Positions 37,104 through 45,869 are shown, counted from the first letter of the stretch. The stretch: 64,000 nt of DNA from JACMQW01 sp964536965 (GCA_964536965.1 CAZIAL010000012.1:1-64000); one strand, 5' to 3'. The notes: generated by a model not told the origin, from the letters alone. Translations and numbers: made by a program.

Positions 37104-39303
37104 GCTGACTGCCGATCCCCATTCCGAGCCGAACCCGGATCTCGTCCGATATGACGACCAGATCACTCGCTTTTTTACCGTCGCCACGCTGGTCTGGGCA
37201 GGGGTGGGTTTTCTCGTCGGGCTCCTGATCGCGCTCCAGCTGGCGATGCCGGGGCTGAATTTCGGCCTGCAGTGGCTCACTTACGGGCGCCTTCGCCCCC
37301 TGCATACGAACGCCGTGATTTTCGCGTTCGCCGGGAACGCGATCTTCGCGGGCGTGTACTACTCGATGCAGCGTCTGCTGAAAACCCGTTCGATCGATCT
37401 CCTTTCGAAAATCCATTTCTGGGGTTGGCAGGCGATCATCGTCGCGGCTGCGGTCACGCTCCCGTTCGGGATTACGACGGGGAAAGAATACGCCGAGCTT
37501 GAATGGCCGATCGATATCGCGATTACCGTGATCTGGGTGGCCTTCGGCGCGAATATGATCGCGATGGTCCGTCGGCGCCGGGAGCCCCATCTTTACGTCG
37601 CCATCTGGTTTTACCTCGCGACGTTCGTGACGATCGCGCTCTTGCATGTCGTGAATTCGCTGGCGGTACCCGCTTCGTTTCTGAAGAGTTATCCGATCTA
37701 CGCGGGTGTTCAGGATGCGCTCGTCCAATGGTGGTACGGACATAATGCGGTCGCCTTTTTTCTCACGACCCCGTTCCTGGGGCTGATGTATTACTTCGTG
37801 CCGAAGGTCGCGCGCGAGCCGATTTACTCCTACCGGCTTTCCATCATCCATTTCTGGTCGCTGATTCTGATCTATATCTGGGCCGGGCCGCACCATCTTC
37901 TGAATACGGCGCTACCCGAATGGGCGCAGACGGTAGGCATGGTTTTTTCGATCACGCTCTGGATCCCGAGCTGGGGCGGGATGATCAACGGCCTCTTCAC
38001 GGTGCGCCAAGCCTGGCACCGCGTGCGCGAAGAGCCGATTCTGCGCTTTTTCGCCGCCGCGCTGATCGCCTACGGGATGGCGACTTTCGAAGGGCCGCTA
38101 CTCTCGATTAAGAGCGTGAGCGGGCTTGCGCACTATACCGACTGGATCGTCGCCCACGTCCACGCGGGCGCTCTCGGATGGAACGGTTTCCTCGCTTTCG
38201 GGATGATCTATTTCCTCGTCCCGAAACTCTGGGGGACGGAGATGTACCGAAAAAGCTGGATCAACGCGCACTTCTGGCTCGCGACGAGCGGGATCGTTCT
38301 CTATGTCGTCGCCATGTGGATGGCCGGAATCACACAGGGAATGATGTGGATGGCGATCGACCGGGCTTCGGCGAAACTCGTCTATCCGGATTTCGTGGAA
38401 ACCGTGCTTCGGATCGTGCCCCTCTATTATGTGCGAGCCATTGGCGGCACGCTCTATATCGCGGGCTTCGCGGTGATGGCGGTGAACGTCTGGAAGACGA
38501 TTTCGATGGTCAAGGTCACGCCGGCGGACGAAACGGTGCGGGCGCCCGCGATCTTCCGCCCGTCGCGTGGATGGCTGCTCGGACAGCGTCCGCACCGAGC
38601 CCTCGAGGGGATGCCGATCGCGCTCATGACCCTCGCGTTTTTCGGGGTGCTCGCGGGTTCGCTTCTCGAGATCGTCCCGATTCTGACGGGGGCGGCTTAT
38701 CAGGACGATGTCGCGTGGAACGAGCCGGCGCAGCCGCGCCCGCGGATCTATCGCCCCCTCGAGGTCGCGGGACGCGACATCTATGTCCGGGAAGGATGTT
38801 ACACCTGCCACTCCCAGATGATCCGGCAGCTCCCGTTCGACGTGCTTCGCTATGGAGAAGCGTCGAAGGGCGAGGAGTCGATGTGGGATCATCCGTTCCA
38901 GTGGGGATCGAAACGGACCGGACCGGATCTCGCGCGAGTCGGCGGCAAGTATCCGGACTACTGGCACTACCGCCATATGTTCGAACCCCGCGATGTCGTA
39001 TCCCAGTCGATCATGCCGCCTTATCCGTGGCTGTTTCGTCAGAAGATCGATTTCGACGAGCTCGCGACGAAGCTCCGCGCGCTCCGGCGGGTCGGTGTTC
39101 CGTATACCGATCTGGAAATCGAGGGAGCGGCGGCGGATGCCCGGGAGCAGGCGGCGCAGATCGCGCGCGGTTTGGTCGAGCAGGGCGCACCGTCGAATGC
39201 CGAAGATCGCGAGATCTTGGCCATGATCGCCTATCTCCAGGCGATGGGGAAGATGATGCCCGCCAAGACCCCGGCCGGTAAGCCACTCACGGGAGGACTC
39301 TAA
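37090..39303 (+). CDS. ccoNO: Fused cbb3 cytochrome c oxidase subunits I and II (CcoN-CcoO)
   Basis: The 737-residue fusion starts at the ATG at 37090 (ribosome site gagaaagga) inside the end of ccoS. The CcoN part (about 1-540) carries the heme and CuB ligands: low-spin His in RPLHTNAVIF, His with Tyr in WWYGHNAVAFF...MYYFVP, the His pair in WAGPHHLLNTALP, and the two His in VAHVHAGALGWNG. A membrane helix near 520-545 leads into CcoO, with heme site CYTCH (570-574) followed by SQMIRQLPFDVLRYGEASKG and the methionine region QSIMPPYPWLF. It reduces O2 to water with high affinity. The fusion replaces two usually separate genes. Confidence 0.95.
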   Translation: MSLAELTADPHSEPNPDLVRYDDQITRFFTVATLVWAGVGFLVGLLIALQLAMPGLNFGLQWLTYGRLRPLHTNAVIFAFAGNAIFAGVYYSMQRLLKTRSIDLLSKIHFWGWQAIIVAAAVTLPFGITTGKEYAELEWPIDIAITVIWVAFGANMIAMVRRRREPHLYVAIWFYLATFVTIALLHVVNSLAVPASFLKSYPIYAGVQDALVQWWYGHNAVAFFLTTPFLGLMYYFVPKVAREPIYSYRLSIIHFWSLILIYIWAGPHHLLNTALPEWAQTVGMVFSITLWIPSWGGMINGLFTVRQAWHRVREEPILRFFAAALIAYGMATFEGPLLSIKSVSGLAHYTDWIVAHVHAGALGWNGFLAFGMIYFLVPKLWGTEMYRKSWINAHFWLATSGIVLYVVAMWMAGITQGMMWMAIDRASAKLVYPDFVETVLRIVPLYYVRAIGGTLYIAGFAVMAVNVWKTISMVKVTPADETVRAPAIFRPSRGWLLGQRPHRALEGMPIALMTLAFFGVLAGSLLEIVPILTGAAYQDDVAWNEPAQPRPRIYRPLEVAGRDIYVREGCYTCHSQMIRQLPFDVLRYGEASKGEESMWDHPFQWGSKRTGPDLARVGGKYPDYWHYRHMFEPRDVVSQSIMPPYPWLFRQKIDFDELATKLRALRRVGVPYTDLEIEGAAADAREQAAQIARGLVEQGAPSNAEDREILAMIAYLQAMGKMMPAKTPAGKPLTGGL

Positions 39304-39304
39304 G

Positions 39305-39499
39305 ATGTCGGCCATGCTGAGAGATGCCGTCCAGCGGGCGGAGGTCGGCGGGCTGGCGAGCATCGTACTCGTTGTCGTCGCCGCGCTTTTTCTGGCGATC
39401 GCCGTGTGGGCCGTTCGGGCAGACTCGGCGCGCGTCTTCGAGAGGGCGAGCCGCATGCCGTTCGCCGATGATGAAAATGGAAAGGACGATAGCAAATGA
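39305..39499 (+). CDS. ccoQ: cbb3 oxidase small subunit CcoQ-like
   Basis: A 64-residue protein one base after the ccoNO stop. One membrane helix (LASIVLVVVAALFLAIAVWAV) is followed by a charged tail (FERASRMPFADDENGK), the usual CcoQ layout and position between ccoO and ccoP. CcoQ stabilises the complex. Identity rests on position, size and the xxxPFxDD tail rather than strong conservation. The end overlaps the ccoP start (ATGA). Confidence 0.85.
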   Translation: MSAMLRDAVQRAEVGGLASIVLVVVAALFLAIAVWAVRADSARVFERASRMPFADDENGKDDSK

Positions 39500-40092
39500 G
39501 TGAAAGTAATGCGCAGGGAAGGAAACCGAGTCCCGACGAACCTGTCCACGAGATCGATGGGATCATCGAGCTCAACCATCCGGCTCCGATGTGGTGGCAG
39601 TCGATCTTTTACGCATCGATCATTTGGGCGATCGGTTACGCGGCCTTCTATCTCTCGGGAACGGGAACTTCGATTCGCGAGAACCTGGCGCTGGATCTGG
39701 CACGGCTCGAGAGCGGAAAAGTCGTGCCGGTGATCTCCGCCGAGCAGGAGCGGGAGGAACTTCGGAAACTGCTCGGCGATCCGGCGGGGCTTCTGCAGGC
39801 ACGCGCGGTTTTCACGAAAAACTGCGCTTCCTGCCATGCCGAGGACGGCGGAGGAGGAATCGGGCCGAACCTGACGGATACGAGTTGGATCCATGGGGAT
39901 GGCTCGGTCGATGGCATCCTGAAGGTCGTCCGTGAAGGGGTGTCGGAAAAAGGGATGCCTCCCTGGGGTCCGATCCTGAAGCGAGAAGAGACGTTGGCGG
40001 TCTCGGCCTTTGTCCGGTCGCTCCGCGCGAAAGCCGTGGCGAAGGCGAAGGCGCCCGAAGGTAAACCCGTGACCTATACCGAGGAGAAATAG
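39496..40092 (+). CDS. ccoP: cbb3 oxidase subunit CcoP, single-heme form
   Basis: The 198-residue protein has the conserved N-terminus (EIDGIIELNHPAPMWWQSIF) and one membrane helix (FYASIIWAIGYAAFYLS), then a cytochrome c domain with one CASCH site at about 113-117 and GPNLTD and GMPPWG loops with the axial Met. Classical CcoP has two CxxCH sites and about 300 residues; this one has one and is shorter by about one heme domain. It passes electrons to the CcoO heme. It lies 2 bases before ccoG. Confidence 0.93.
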   Translation: MSESNAQGRKPSPDEPVHEIDGIIELNHPAPMWWQSIFYASIIWAIGYAAFYLSGTGTSIRENLALDLARLESGKVVPVISAEQEREELRKLLGDPAGLLQARAVFTKNCASCHAEDGGGGIGPNLTDTSWIHGDGSVDGILKVVREGVSEKGMPPWGPILKREETLAVSAFVRSLRAKAVAKAKAPEGKPVTYTEEK

Positions 40093-40094
40093 CC

Positions 40095-41573
40095 ATGGCG
40101 CTCGACCACCGTACCCGGTCCCTCGACGACGAAGGACGCCGAAAAGCGATCCATCCCGTCGAAGTTCGGGGAAAGTGGCAGACGCGCCGAAAGCGACTCC
40201 AGTTCGGGCTGATCTTCTTCTTTCTTGCGCTCCCGTGGATGACGATCGGTGGGCGACCGCTGCTTCGGCTGAATATTTTCGAGCGGAAGTTCTCGATATT
40301 CGGCGTGCTCTTCCAGTCCCATGACGTCCCGCTTTTCTTCCTGCTCGTGATCGGTTTCGTCCTCGCGTTCGGGCTCGCGACCGCGCTCTTCGGTCGAGTC
40401 TGGTGCGGATGGGCTTGTCCGCAAACCGTGTTCATCGAGGCGGTCTTTCGCCGGATCGAGACCTGGATCGAGGGGAGCGCGTTCGAGCGAAAGAAAAATG
40501 CGTCGCTCCCGTTCTCCGAGCGCTTGCCGCGCACCCTGCTGAAATGGGTGGCCTATACGGCCGTTAGCCTTGTGATCACGCATTCATTTCTCGCGCTCTT
40601 CGTCGGTCCGGACGCCCTGGGGAAGATGATCCTCGCGGGACCTTCCGAGTCCCCGCAGGCTTTCGTCTTCATTCTGATCTCGAGCGCCGTGATTCTTTTC
40701 GACTTCGGATGGTTCCGCGAACAGTTCTGCATCGTGATGTGTCCTTACGGTCGGATTCAGTCGGTTTTCCAGGATACGAAGACATTGACGGTAGCCTACG
40801 ATGCGCGGCGTGGAGAGCCGCGAGCCGCGATTCGTAAGCATAACCAGAGCAAAGTGCGCGGCGACTGCGTCGATTGCATGCGATGCGTGCAGGTTTGTCC
40901 GACGGGGATCGATATCCGGGAAGGTTCGGCGCAACTCGAGTGTATCGCCTGTACGGCGTGCATCGACGCATGCGACGACGTGATGAAGCGCATCGGGAAA
41001 CCGACGGGGCTGATCCGTTATGCGTCGCTTGAGCAACTCGAATCTTCCCCGGCGGCATCCGGGGCGCTTCGCGCGGAGAACGCGCCTCGAAACAGGAGCC
41101 GAATCAGTGGCCGAATCAGTGGCCGAATCAGTGGCCGAAGTTATGCCTATGCGGGCGCCCTGCTGGCCGTATTGCTCGCTGTCGTAGCGATCAGCGAAAA
41201 GCGGGGTCTCGCGATGGTCGAGGTGTTTAAAGCGCGTGGCGAACCCTACTCCGTCTCCCACGAAGATGCAGGGAAGGTGTATGGAAACGTCTTTATCGCC
41301 GAGATCGCGGGCCAGCGTGAGGGCGAGCTGAGCGCGACGTTCTCCCTGGTGGGAGAGGTGGGCGACGAACTGGTGATGCCGAATAATCCGATCGCCGCGA
41401 CGGAGGGGAAAGTTCTTCGGCAACCTTTTACCGTGCGGTTCGCCGCGGGAACTTTGCGCGACGGTCGCCGCGAAGTCTTACTTCGCATATCCATTCGCGC
41501 CGGCGATCGGGGACTGGGAAATCCGAGCCGCGAGGTGCAGGAAAAAAGGTTGGTGCTGATTGGACCCCTCTAA
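40095..41573 (+). CDS. ccoG: Cytochrome oxidase accessory protein CcoG (polyferredoxin)
   Basis: The 492-residue membrane iron-sulfur protein has conserved N-terminal HPVEVRGKWQTRR, several helices with the CGWACPQTVFIE motif, two 4Fe-4S sites (CVDCMRCVQVCPTGIDIREG and CIACTACIDACDDVM) and an Ig-like C-terminal domain. CcoG reduces copper for delivery to the cbb3 oxidase. Between the ferredoxin part and the last membrane helix is an inserted GRISGRISGRISGR repeat encoded by three 12-bp tandem copies (41099-41134), which is not part of the family. No ccoH is found after it. Confidence 0.94.
   Translation: MALDHRTRSLDDEGRRKAIHPVEVRGKWQTRRKRLQFGLIFFFLALPWMTIGGRPLLRLNIFERKFSIFGVLFQSHDVPLFFLLVIGFVLAFGLATALFGRVWCGWACPQTVFIEAVFRRIETWIEGSAFERKKNASLPFSERLPRTLLKWVAYTAVSLVITHSFLALFVGPDALGKMILAGPSESPQAFVFILISSAVILFDFGWFREQFCIVMCPYGRIQSVFQDTKTLTVAYDARRGEPRAAIRKHNQSKVRGDCVDCMRCVQVCPTGIDIREGSAQLECIACTACIDACDDVMKRIGKPTGLIRYASLEQLESSPAASGALRAENAPRNRSRISGRISGRISGRSYAYAGALLAVLLAVVAISEKRGLAMVEVFKARGEPYSVSHEDAGKVYGNVFIAEIAGQREGELSATFSLVGEVGDELVMPNNPIAATEGKVLRQPFTVRFAAGTLRDGRREVLLRISIRAGDRGLGNPSREVQEKRLVLIGPL
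41099..41134 (+). repeat. Three tandem 12-bp repeats inside ccoG
   Basis: Three exact copies of ccgaatcagtgg, followed by a partial fourth (ccgaag), encode a GRIS tetrapeptide repeat in the linker before the C-terminal membrane helix. In-frame slippage could change the copy number without breaking the gene. Confidence 0.9.
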
Positions 41574-42273
41574 GATCGCCCTGCTGGGCGGAGCACTCGG
41601 GGTCGCGCTTCTGGGCAGTGGTCACTGCTTCGGAATGTGCGGGGGAATCGCGGCCATGGTCGGCGTACGTCGCTCGCCGGCCTACCATCTGGCGCGGGGG
41701 GCGGGGTATGCGCTCGTCGGGGCGACCGCCGGGGCGAGTGGACAGGGACTCTTTCGCATCTTCACGGACCACCCCGAGTGGACGTTGTTCGTCGTCCTGG
41801 GGTTCATGATCGCGATCGCCCTCCAGTCGGTGCGCATCTGGAACGGAACGGCGGACGAGAGTTTCGCGGTGCGAATTCCGCGCGCACTTTGGCGACGGGT
41901 CGGACCCGCGTGGCCCGCGCGAGCGGCGCGCAACTGGGGCCCGGCGGGATATGGGCTGCTGAGTGCATTCGTGCCGTGCGGGTGGTTCGCTTATTTCGGA
42001 TGGATCGCGGCGTCCACGGGGTCGGCGCCGATGGGCGCGATGGTTTTTCTCATGCTCTGGCTCGGGAGTGTGCCGGCTCTTCTCGCGGCGGCGGCGTCCT
42101 GGAGCGTAGTACGCCAACGATTTCCGGGTGATGTCTTTCGGAAGGCGTCGGCGGTGGTCCTCCTGGTCGTGAGTCTGGTTTCGCTGGTGCCGAGATTCGG
42201 CGCATTCGAACGGAGTCTACGCATGGACGGAACGGCGCCGATCTGTGGGTTCTTTTCGGCTTCGGCGCGCTAG
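41560..42273 (+). CDS. TauE/SafE (UreH-like) membrane protein linked to cbb3 oxidase
   Basis: The TTG at 41560 lies inside the last codons of ccoG. The 237-residue protein has six membrane segments and the conserved GSGHCFGMCGGIAAM motif early, then GYGLLSAFVPCGWFAYFGW in the middle. In cco operons such proteins (sometimes called CcoH2 or UreH-like) are thought to move copper or help maturation through the Cys and Met residues. It is the last gene of the cco operon. Its 3' end overlaps the convergent gene by 57 bases. Confidence 0.88.
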   Translation: MDPSKIALLGGALGVALLGSGHCFGMCGGIAAMVGVRRSPAYHLARGAGYALVGATAGASGQGLFRIFTDHPEWTLFVVLGFMIAIALQSVRIWNGTADESFAVRIPRALWRRVGPAWPARAARNWGPAGYGLLSAFVPCGWFAYFGWIAASTGSAPMGAMVFLMLWLGSVPALLAAAASWSVVRQRFPGDVFRKASAVVLLVVSLVSLVPRFGAFERSLRMDGTAPICGFFSASAR

Positions 42274-42897
42274 GATCGCGGCGAACTCCGCCGCTTGGGT
42301 GAAGCGCTGGGAATGCGCGAAAATGATGCGAGCGGGTCGGTGGCGAAGGGCTTCGCGTGCTAGCGTCGCGAGCGTCTCGGCGGGATAGAGTCGGATCCAT
42401 CGCGTGGGATGGTAACCGTGGATTCTCCACTCGGCTTTGCGGCGCTCCTCGAGAGCGGGATTCCAGACGGGATCGCCTACGAGGTCGAATTCGGCCATGC
42501 CATCGCGTAAGTGGCTCGGCGGGAGGTCGATTCGTGGCACGGGCAGACCTGCACGCTTGAATTCGTCATGAATTCTCCAGAGCGACTCGCGAAGACACTC
42601 CGAGCGAAGCAAAGAGGGCGGCACCCGGACCTGGCTCGCCTCCGCCCCAAAGAGCGAATAGGTCTCGACCGCGGAACGCGCCCGTTCGCGCCGATCGGTC
42701 GAGTCGACGCCGCGTAGGTAGAAGTGACCGAAAGCCAGTGTCAGGCCCTGGTGTGCGTGGAGACTCTTGCGCAGTCGACGGCGATCCGCGGAGGTGATCC
42801 AGTTTGGATCCAGACCGTCGATTTCGAAGGTATCGATCTCCGAGGGACGCTCTCCGGGGGGAAAGCCGCGGACACCGATGCGAATCCCTGACGTCAT
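42217..42897 (-). CDS. Hypothetical protein, weak DUF72-like similarity
   Basis: The ATG at 42897 overlaps the stop of the upstream DCC gene by 4 bases, so the two are coupled. The 226-residue product begins GIRIGVRGFPPGERPSEID, and later has EWRIHGYHPTRWIRLYPAET followed by RIIFAHSQRFTQAAEFAAIL. This order recalls the strands of the DUF72 barrel (IRIGTSGW at the start, a xxRxHG strand and a closing strand with Asn/His), but similarity is weak and the chain is short for it. There is no signal peptide. I assign no function. Confidence 0.6.
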   Translation of the reverse strand: MTSGIRIGVRGFPPGERPSEIDTFEIDGLDPNWITSADRRRLRKSLHAHQGLTLAFGHFYLRGVDSTDRRERARSAVETYSLFGAEASQVRVPPSLLRSECLRESLWRIHDEFKRAGLPVPRIDLPPSHLRDGMAEFDLVGDPVWNPALEERRKAEWRIHGYHPTRWIRLYPAETLATLAREALRHRPARIIFAHSQRFTQAAEFAAILARRSRKEPTDRRRSVHA

Positions 42898-43298
42898 TTC
42901 CGTTCGCAGGTACCGTCGTCGCATACGGGCGCGCCGGACTTACGGGGAAGGTACGGCCGGACTTCCACGAAGAGGCGATAGCCCAGGCGAAGCGCCGAGT
43001 GGATCGGGGCGATTTTCGCCCACCGACTCGCGGCGAGGGAGAGAGGAGAGCCGAGCGCCTTCCAGATTTCGATGAACGCATCGACTCCGGCGATCACTTT
43101 TCCCTCGGGAGTGAGGACATGGAAATACTTTCGGACGCGGGCGGAATCGAGATCATAGCTCTCGGCTCGAAAATCGGGAGCGTTGATGTCGATGACCGCG
43201 AGTCGGCCCCCGCGGTCGGCCGCCAGATATTTTTCCACCTCCCAGGCGCAGATGCGACAGCCGCTATCGTAAAAAATCGAGAGTTTCTGGGGTGTCAT
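42894..43298 (-). CDS. DCC-family (DUF393) thiol-disulfide oxidoreductase-like protein
   Basis: The 134-residue protein has the family signature near its start: FYDSGCRICAWEVEKYL with Cys14 and Cys17 (CxxC), then VIDINAPDF and GVDAFIEIW. It adopts a thioredoxin-like fold and is predicted to make or break disulfides. The ribosome site on the minus strand (aaagaggt) is good. It is followed with a 4-base overlap by the gene at 42217 and is divergent from a photolyase gene; DUF393 genes often lie next to photolyases, so shared redox or light stress control is plausible. Confidence 0.88.
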   Translation of the reverse strand: MTPQKLSIFYDSGCRICAWEVEKYLAADRGGRLAVIDINAPDFRAESYDLDSARVRKYFHVLTPEGKVIAGVDAFIEIWKALGSPLSLAASRWAKIAPIHSALRLGYRLFVEVRPYLPRKSGAPVCDDGTCERK

Positions 43299-43362
43299 GG
43301 GGACCTCTTTCCCTGGAAAGATAGCGTAACTTTCCCAGGGCTGTCTGCGTAATTAGTAATGA

Positions 43363-44886
43363 ATGAAAAAGGTAAACGATAGGTCCCGGCTGAATGTCGT
43401 CACCGGGACCCAACTCTTTCCGCACTGGGCCGAGTCGCCGCTTTCGGACGAGTTTCTCCTGATCGAAAGCCGAGGCTTGTGCGCACGATACCTATATCAT
43501 CGCCAGAAGCTCGTCCTGATCCTGGCCGGGATGCGAAGATTCGCCGAAGGTCTCCGCGAGCGCGGCTTTACGGTCCACTACGTCGAGCTCGAGCAGACGG
43601 CATCGACCGAATCCTACTTCGAAATCCTCGGGCGCGAACTCGTCCGGCTCAAGCGTAAAGAAATACATGTGGCGGAGTTCGCGGATCGTGGATTCGCCGC
43701 CGCCTTCGAAGCGTGGCGTCAGGAGACCGGTATCCGCGTCACGGTGGAACCCTCGCGACTCTTCCTGACTCCGTCGGAACTCTTTCCGGAGGCGTTCGAT
43801 GGCAAGCGTCCCTTCATGAAGACGTTCTACGAGTGGCAGCGGAAGCGACTTAAAATCATGGTCGACCCCTGCGGAGCCCCGACTGGCGGGAAGTGGAGCT
43901 ATGACGAAGAGAATCGCCAGAAGCTTCCGCGTGGATACGAGGCGCCGGAGATCGTCCCGATCGACCCCCACCCGGTTGTCGAGAAAGTGATCCAGCTGAT
44001 CGATCGTGAATTCCCGGAGAATTCGGGTCGCGCGGCTGATTTCTGGTTACCCACCGAAGCGGGCGAGGCGAGCGAATGGCTGGACGTCTTTCTCGAACGG
44101 CGCTTTTCTGATTTCGGCCCTTACGAGGACGCACTGAAAGCGGGCGAGGATTCGGCGAACGACTTGCTGAACCATTCGGCGATTTCGCCGATGATGAACA
44201 TCGGGATTCTTCCCGTCGCTACCGTGGTGGAGAAGACGCTGGCCTTCGCGCGGAAGCGAAATGTGCCGACCAGTTCGTTGGAAGGATTCGTGCGGCAGGT
44301 GATCGGCTGGCGTGAGTTCGTGAAGGGGATCGACGCGGTTTATGGCGAGCGCCAGGCGAGGGAGAATTTCTTCGGCCATCGGCGGCGATTAAAGTCCTGT
44401 TGGTATGACGGAACGACGGGGCTCGAGCCCGTGGATGCGGCGATCCGGAAGGCGCTTCGTCGCGGGTACAACCACCATATCGAGCGGCTGATGGTGCTGA
44501 GTAACGTGATGCTCCTCTGCGAGGTCGATCCGAAGGAGGTGCATCGCTGGTTCATGGAGATGTACGTCGATTCTGCGGAGTGGGTGATGGGTCCGAACGT
44601 TTACGGAATGGGCCAGTTCAGCGATGGTGGAATTTTCGCCACGAAGCCATATATCTGCGGATCGAATTACATCCTGAAGATGAGTGACTATAAGCGCGGA
44701 GCGTGGTGCGAGACCTGGGATGCGCTCTACTGGAATTTCGTCGAGCGGCACCTCGAGTTCTTTCGCAAGAATCCGCGCATGGGCATGGCCGGTAATCTCG
44801 TGGCGAAGATGTCCGTGGAAAAGCGGGCGCGCTACCAGGGGCTTGCGGGTGAGTTTCGAGACCGGGTCACGGAGGCGGCGGAATGA
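43363..44886 (+). CDS. Cryptochrome/photolyase of the FeS-BCP (PhrB) family lacking iron-sulfur ligands
   Basis: The 507-residue protein shows family marks of prokaryotic (6-4) photolyases: QLFPHWAE near the N-terminus, FYEWQRKR, the antenna region GGKWSYDEENRQKLP, and the FAD region HHIERLMVLSNVMLL and DGGIFATKPY. In characterised members four Cys bind a 4Fe-4S cluster. By my alignment these are Pro356, Lys444, Ala447 and Glu450 here, with the first-to-second spacing of 88 kept and the loop before the last ligand shortened by about 10. Cys449 is one position off. The protein should therefore fold without the cluster. It probably repairs UV lesions. Its stop overlaps the next start (ATGA). 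Confidence 0.9.
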   Translation: MKKVNDRSRLNVVTGTQLFPHWAESPLSDEFLLIESRGLCARYLYHRQKLVLILAGMRRFAEGLRERGFTVHYVELEQTASTESYFEILGRELVRLKRKEIHVAEFADRGFAAAFEAWRQETGIRVTVEPSRLFLTPSELFPEAFDGKRPFMKTFYEWQRKRLKIMVDPCGAPTGGKWSYDEENRQKLPRGYEAPEIVPIDPHPVVEKVIQLIDREFPENSGRAADFWLPTEAGEASEWLDVFLERRFSDFGPYEDALKAGEDSANDLLNHSAISPMMNIGILPVATVVEKTLAFARKRNVPTSSLEGFVRQVIGWREFVKGIDAVYGERQARENFFGHRRRLKSCWYDGTTGLEPVDAAIRKALRRGYNHHIERLMVLSNVMLLCEVDPKEVHRWFMEMYVDSAEWVMGPNVYGMGQFSDGGIFATKPYICGSNYILKMSDYKRGAWCETWDALYWNFVERHLEFFRKNPRMGMAGNLVAKMSVEKRARYQGLAGEFRDRVTEAAE

Positions 44887-45332
44887 GAGCGGATGCGGAC
44901 GGCCGAATTCGGAAGGCGCTTCGATCTGCGGCGTTGGCCGAGGTCCAGGCGATCGCGATTTACGATGCGGAATGTTTTTGGATTCGGGATCCGAGACGAC
45001 GCGCAATTCTCGAGCGCATTCGCGCGGAAGAGGTCGCGCACAGTGGATTTATCTCGGGCTGGGTGCGGCTCCAGGCATGGGAGCGCGTGACGAATCAGGC
45101 GGTAGGGAGAGTTCTCGGAACGCTACTCGCATGTTTGCCCTGGAAAATACTTTGCCGAGTGCAGGGGTGGGCGGAAGCGCAGGCGAGCGCGATCTATCTC
45201 CAGACGTTACGCGAGGTCGAGGGTTCGGCCCAGGCGGAGCGTTGGCCCGATCTGCTCGAAGGACTGCGCGATGCGGCTCGTTCGGAAGGCGAGCATGCGG
45301 CCGAATTTCGTGCGCTAGCGATGCGGAGCTAG
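44883..45332 (+). CDS. COQ7-like ferritin-fold di-iron protein
   Basis: The 149-residue helical protein carries the six-ligand di-iron carboxylate pattern of the COQ7/ferritin-like family: Glu20 (LAEVQAIAIYDAE), Glu50-x2-His53 (AEEVAHSGF), Glu98 (GWAEAQASAIY) and Glu135-x2-His138 (SEGEHAAEF). COQ7 hydroxylates demethoxyubiquinone, but the fold serves other oxidases, so the substrate is unknown. It is coupled to the photolyase gene by a 4-base overlap, which is unusual and may indicate a joint role in oxidative or light stress. It overlaps the convergent DUF2141 gene by 4 bases. Confidence 0.8.
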   Translation: MRADADGRIRKALRSAALAEVQAIAIYDAECFWIRDPRRRAILERIRAEEVAHSGFISGWVRLQAWERVTNQAVGRVLGTLLACLPWKILCRVQGWAEAQASAIYLQTLREVEGSAQAERWPDLLEGLRDAARSEGEHAAEFRALAMRS

Positions 45333-45775
45333 TAGTGCTTGAGGCGGATCGTCGCTGTCATGGACTTCGATACGTCGATCGCGACGTTTCGGAAGTACGG
45401 AGCGCCGATGCCGAGCTTCGGATTGTTCGAGAATCCGATGCCTTCCTTCGGAATGCCGAAGAGACCCGTGTCGAGCTTGTCGTTCCGGTTTTCGTCATGG
45501 ATGATCGCGACCGCGTATTTTCCGGGTGGCAGCTCCGCGAAGGAAAAGCGGGGGCCATCGCGCTTCAGATCGATGACCATCGACTGTCTGGCCTGGCTCG
45601 GTTCGTCGGGGAAGCCGTCTTCGCTCGCAAAGAGCACCGCCAGGATCTGACCCTGGGCGCTCTTTAGATTTTCAATCTGGATTTCGAGGCGGATCGGATC
45701 GAAAGGGTGGTTTTCGCAGGCTTGCGCGATGGCGGAGGAGGCGAGGAGGGCGAGGGACAGGCTGAGTATCTTCAT
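45329..45775 (-). CDS. Secreted DUF2141 domain protein
   Basis: The start at 45775 (MKILSLSLALLASSAIAQA) gives a clean signal peptide; an upstream start adds 6 residues. The 148-residue product is beta-rich with the DUF2141 marks: LEIQIENLKSAQGQILAVLF, FAELPPGKYAVAIIHDENRN, DTGLFGIPKEGIGFSNN. The fold is transthyretin-like or Ig-like and probably periplasmic. The function is unknown. Confidence 0.88.
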   Translation of the reverse strand: MKILSLSLALLASSAIAQACENHPFDPIRLEIQIENLKSAQGQILAVLFASEDGFPDEPSQARQSMVIDLKRDGPRFSFAELPPGKYAVAIIHDENRNDKLDTGLFGIPKEGIGFSNNPKLGIGAPYFRNVAIDVSKSMTATIRLKHY

Positions 45776-45869
45776 CCTGGCGTTATAGTCCAAGGATCAT
45801 GGGGTGACTATTCCCGGCGTGTCAGGCGGGCGCACGGGGGGCGGTATGGGCGAGTCCTGAAGCGAAAGA

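Noticed and set aside
38098..39894. Minus-strand frame of about 600 codons opposite ccoNO
   Set aside because: Shadow of the oxidase genes, with no start signal and no domain.
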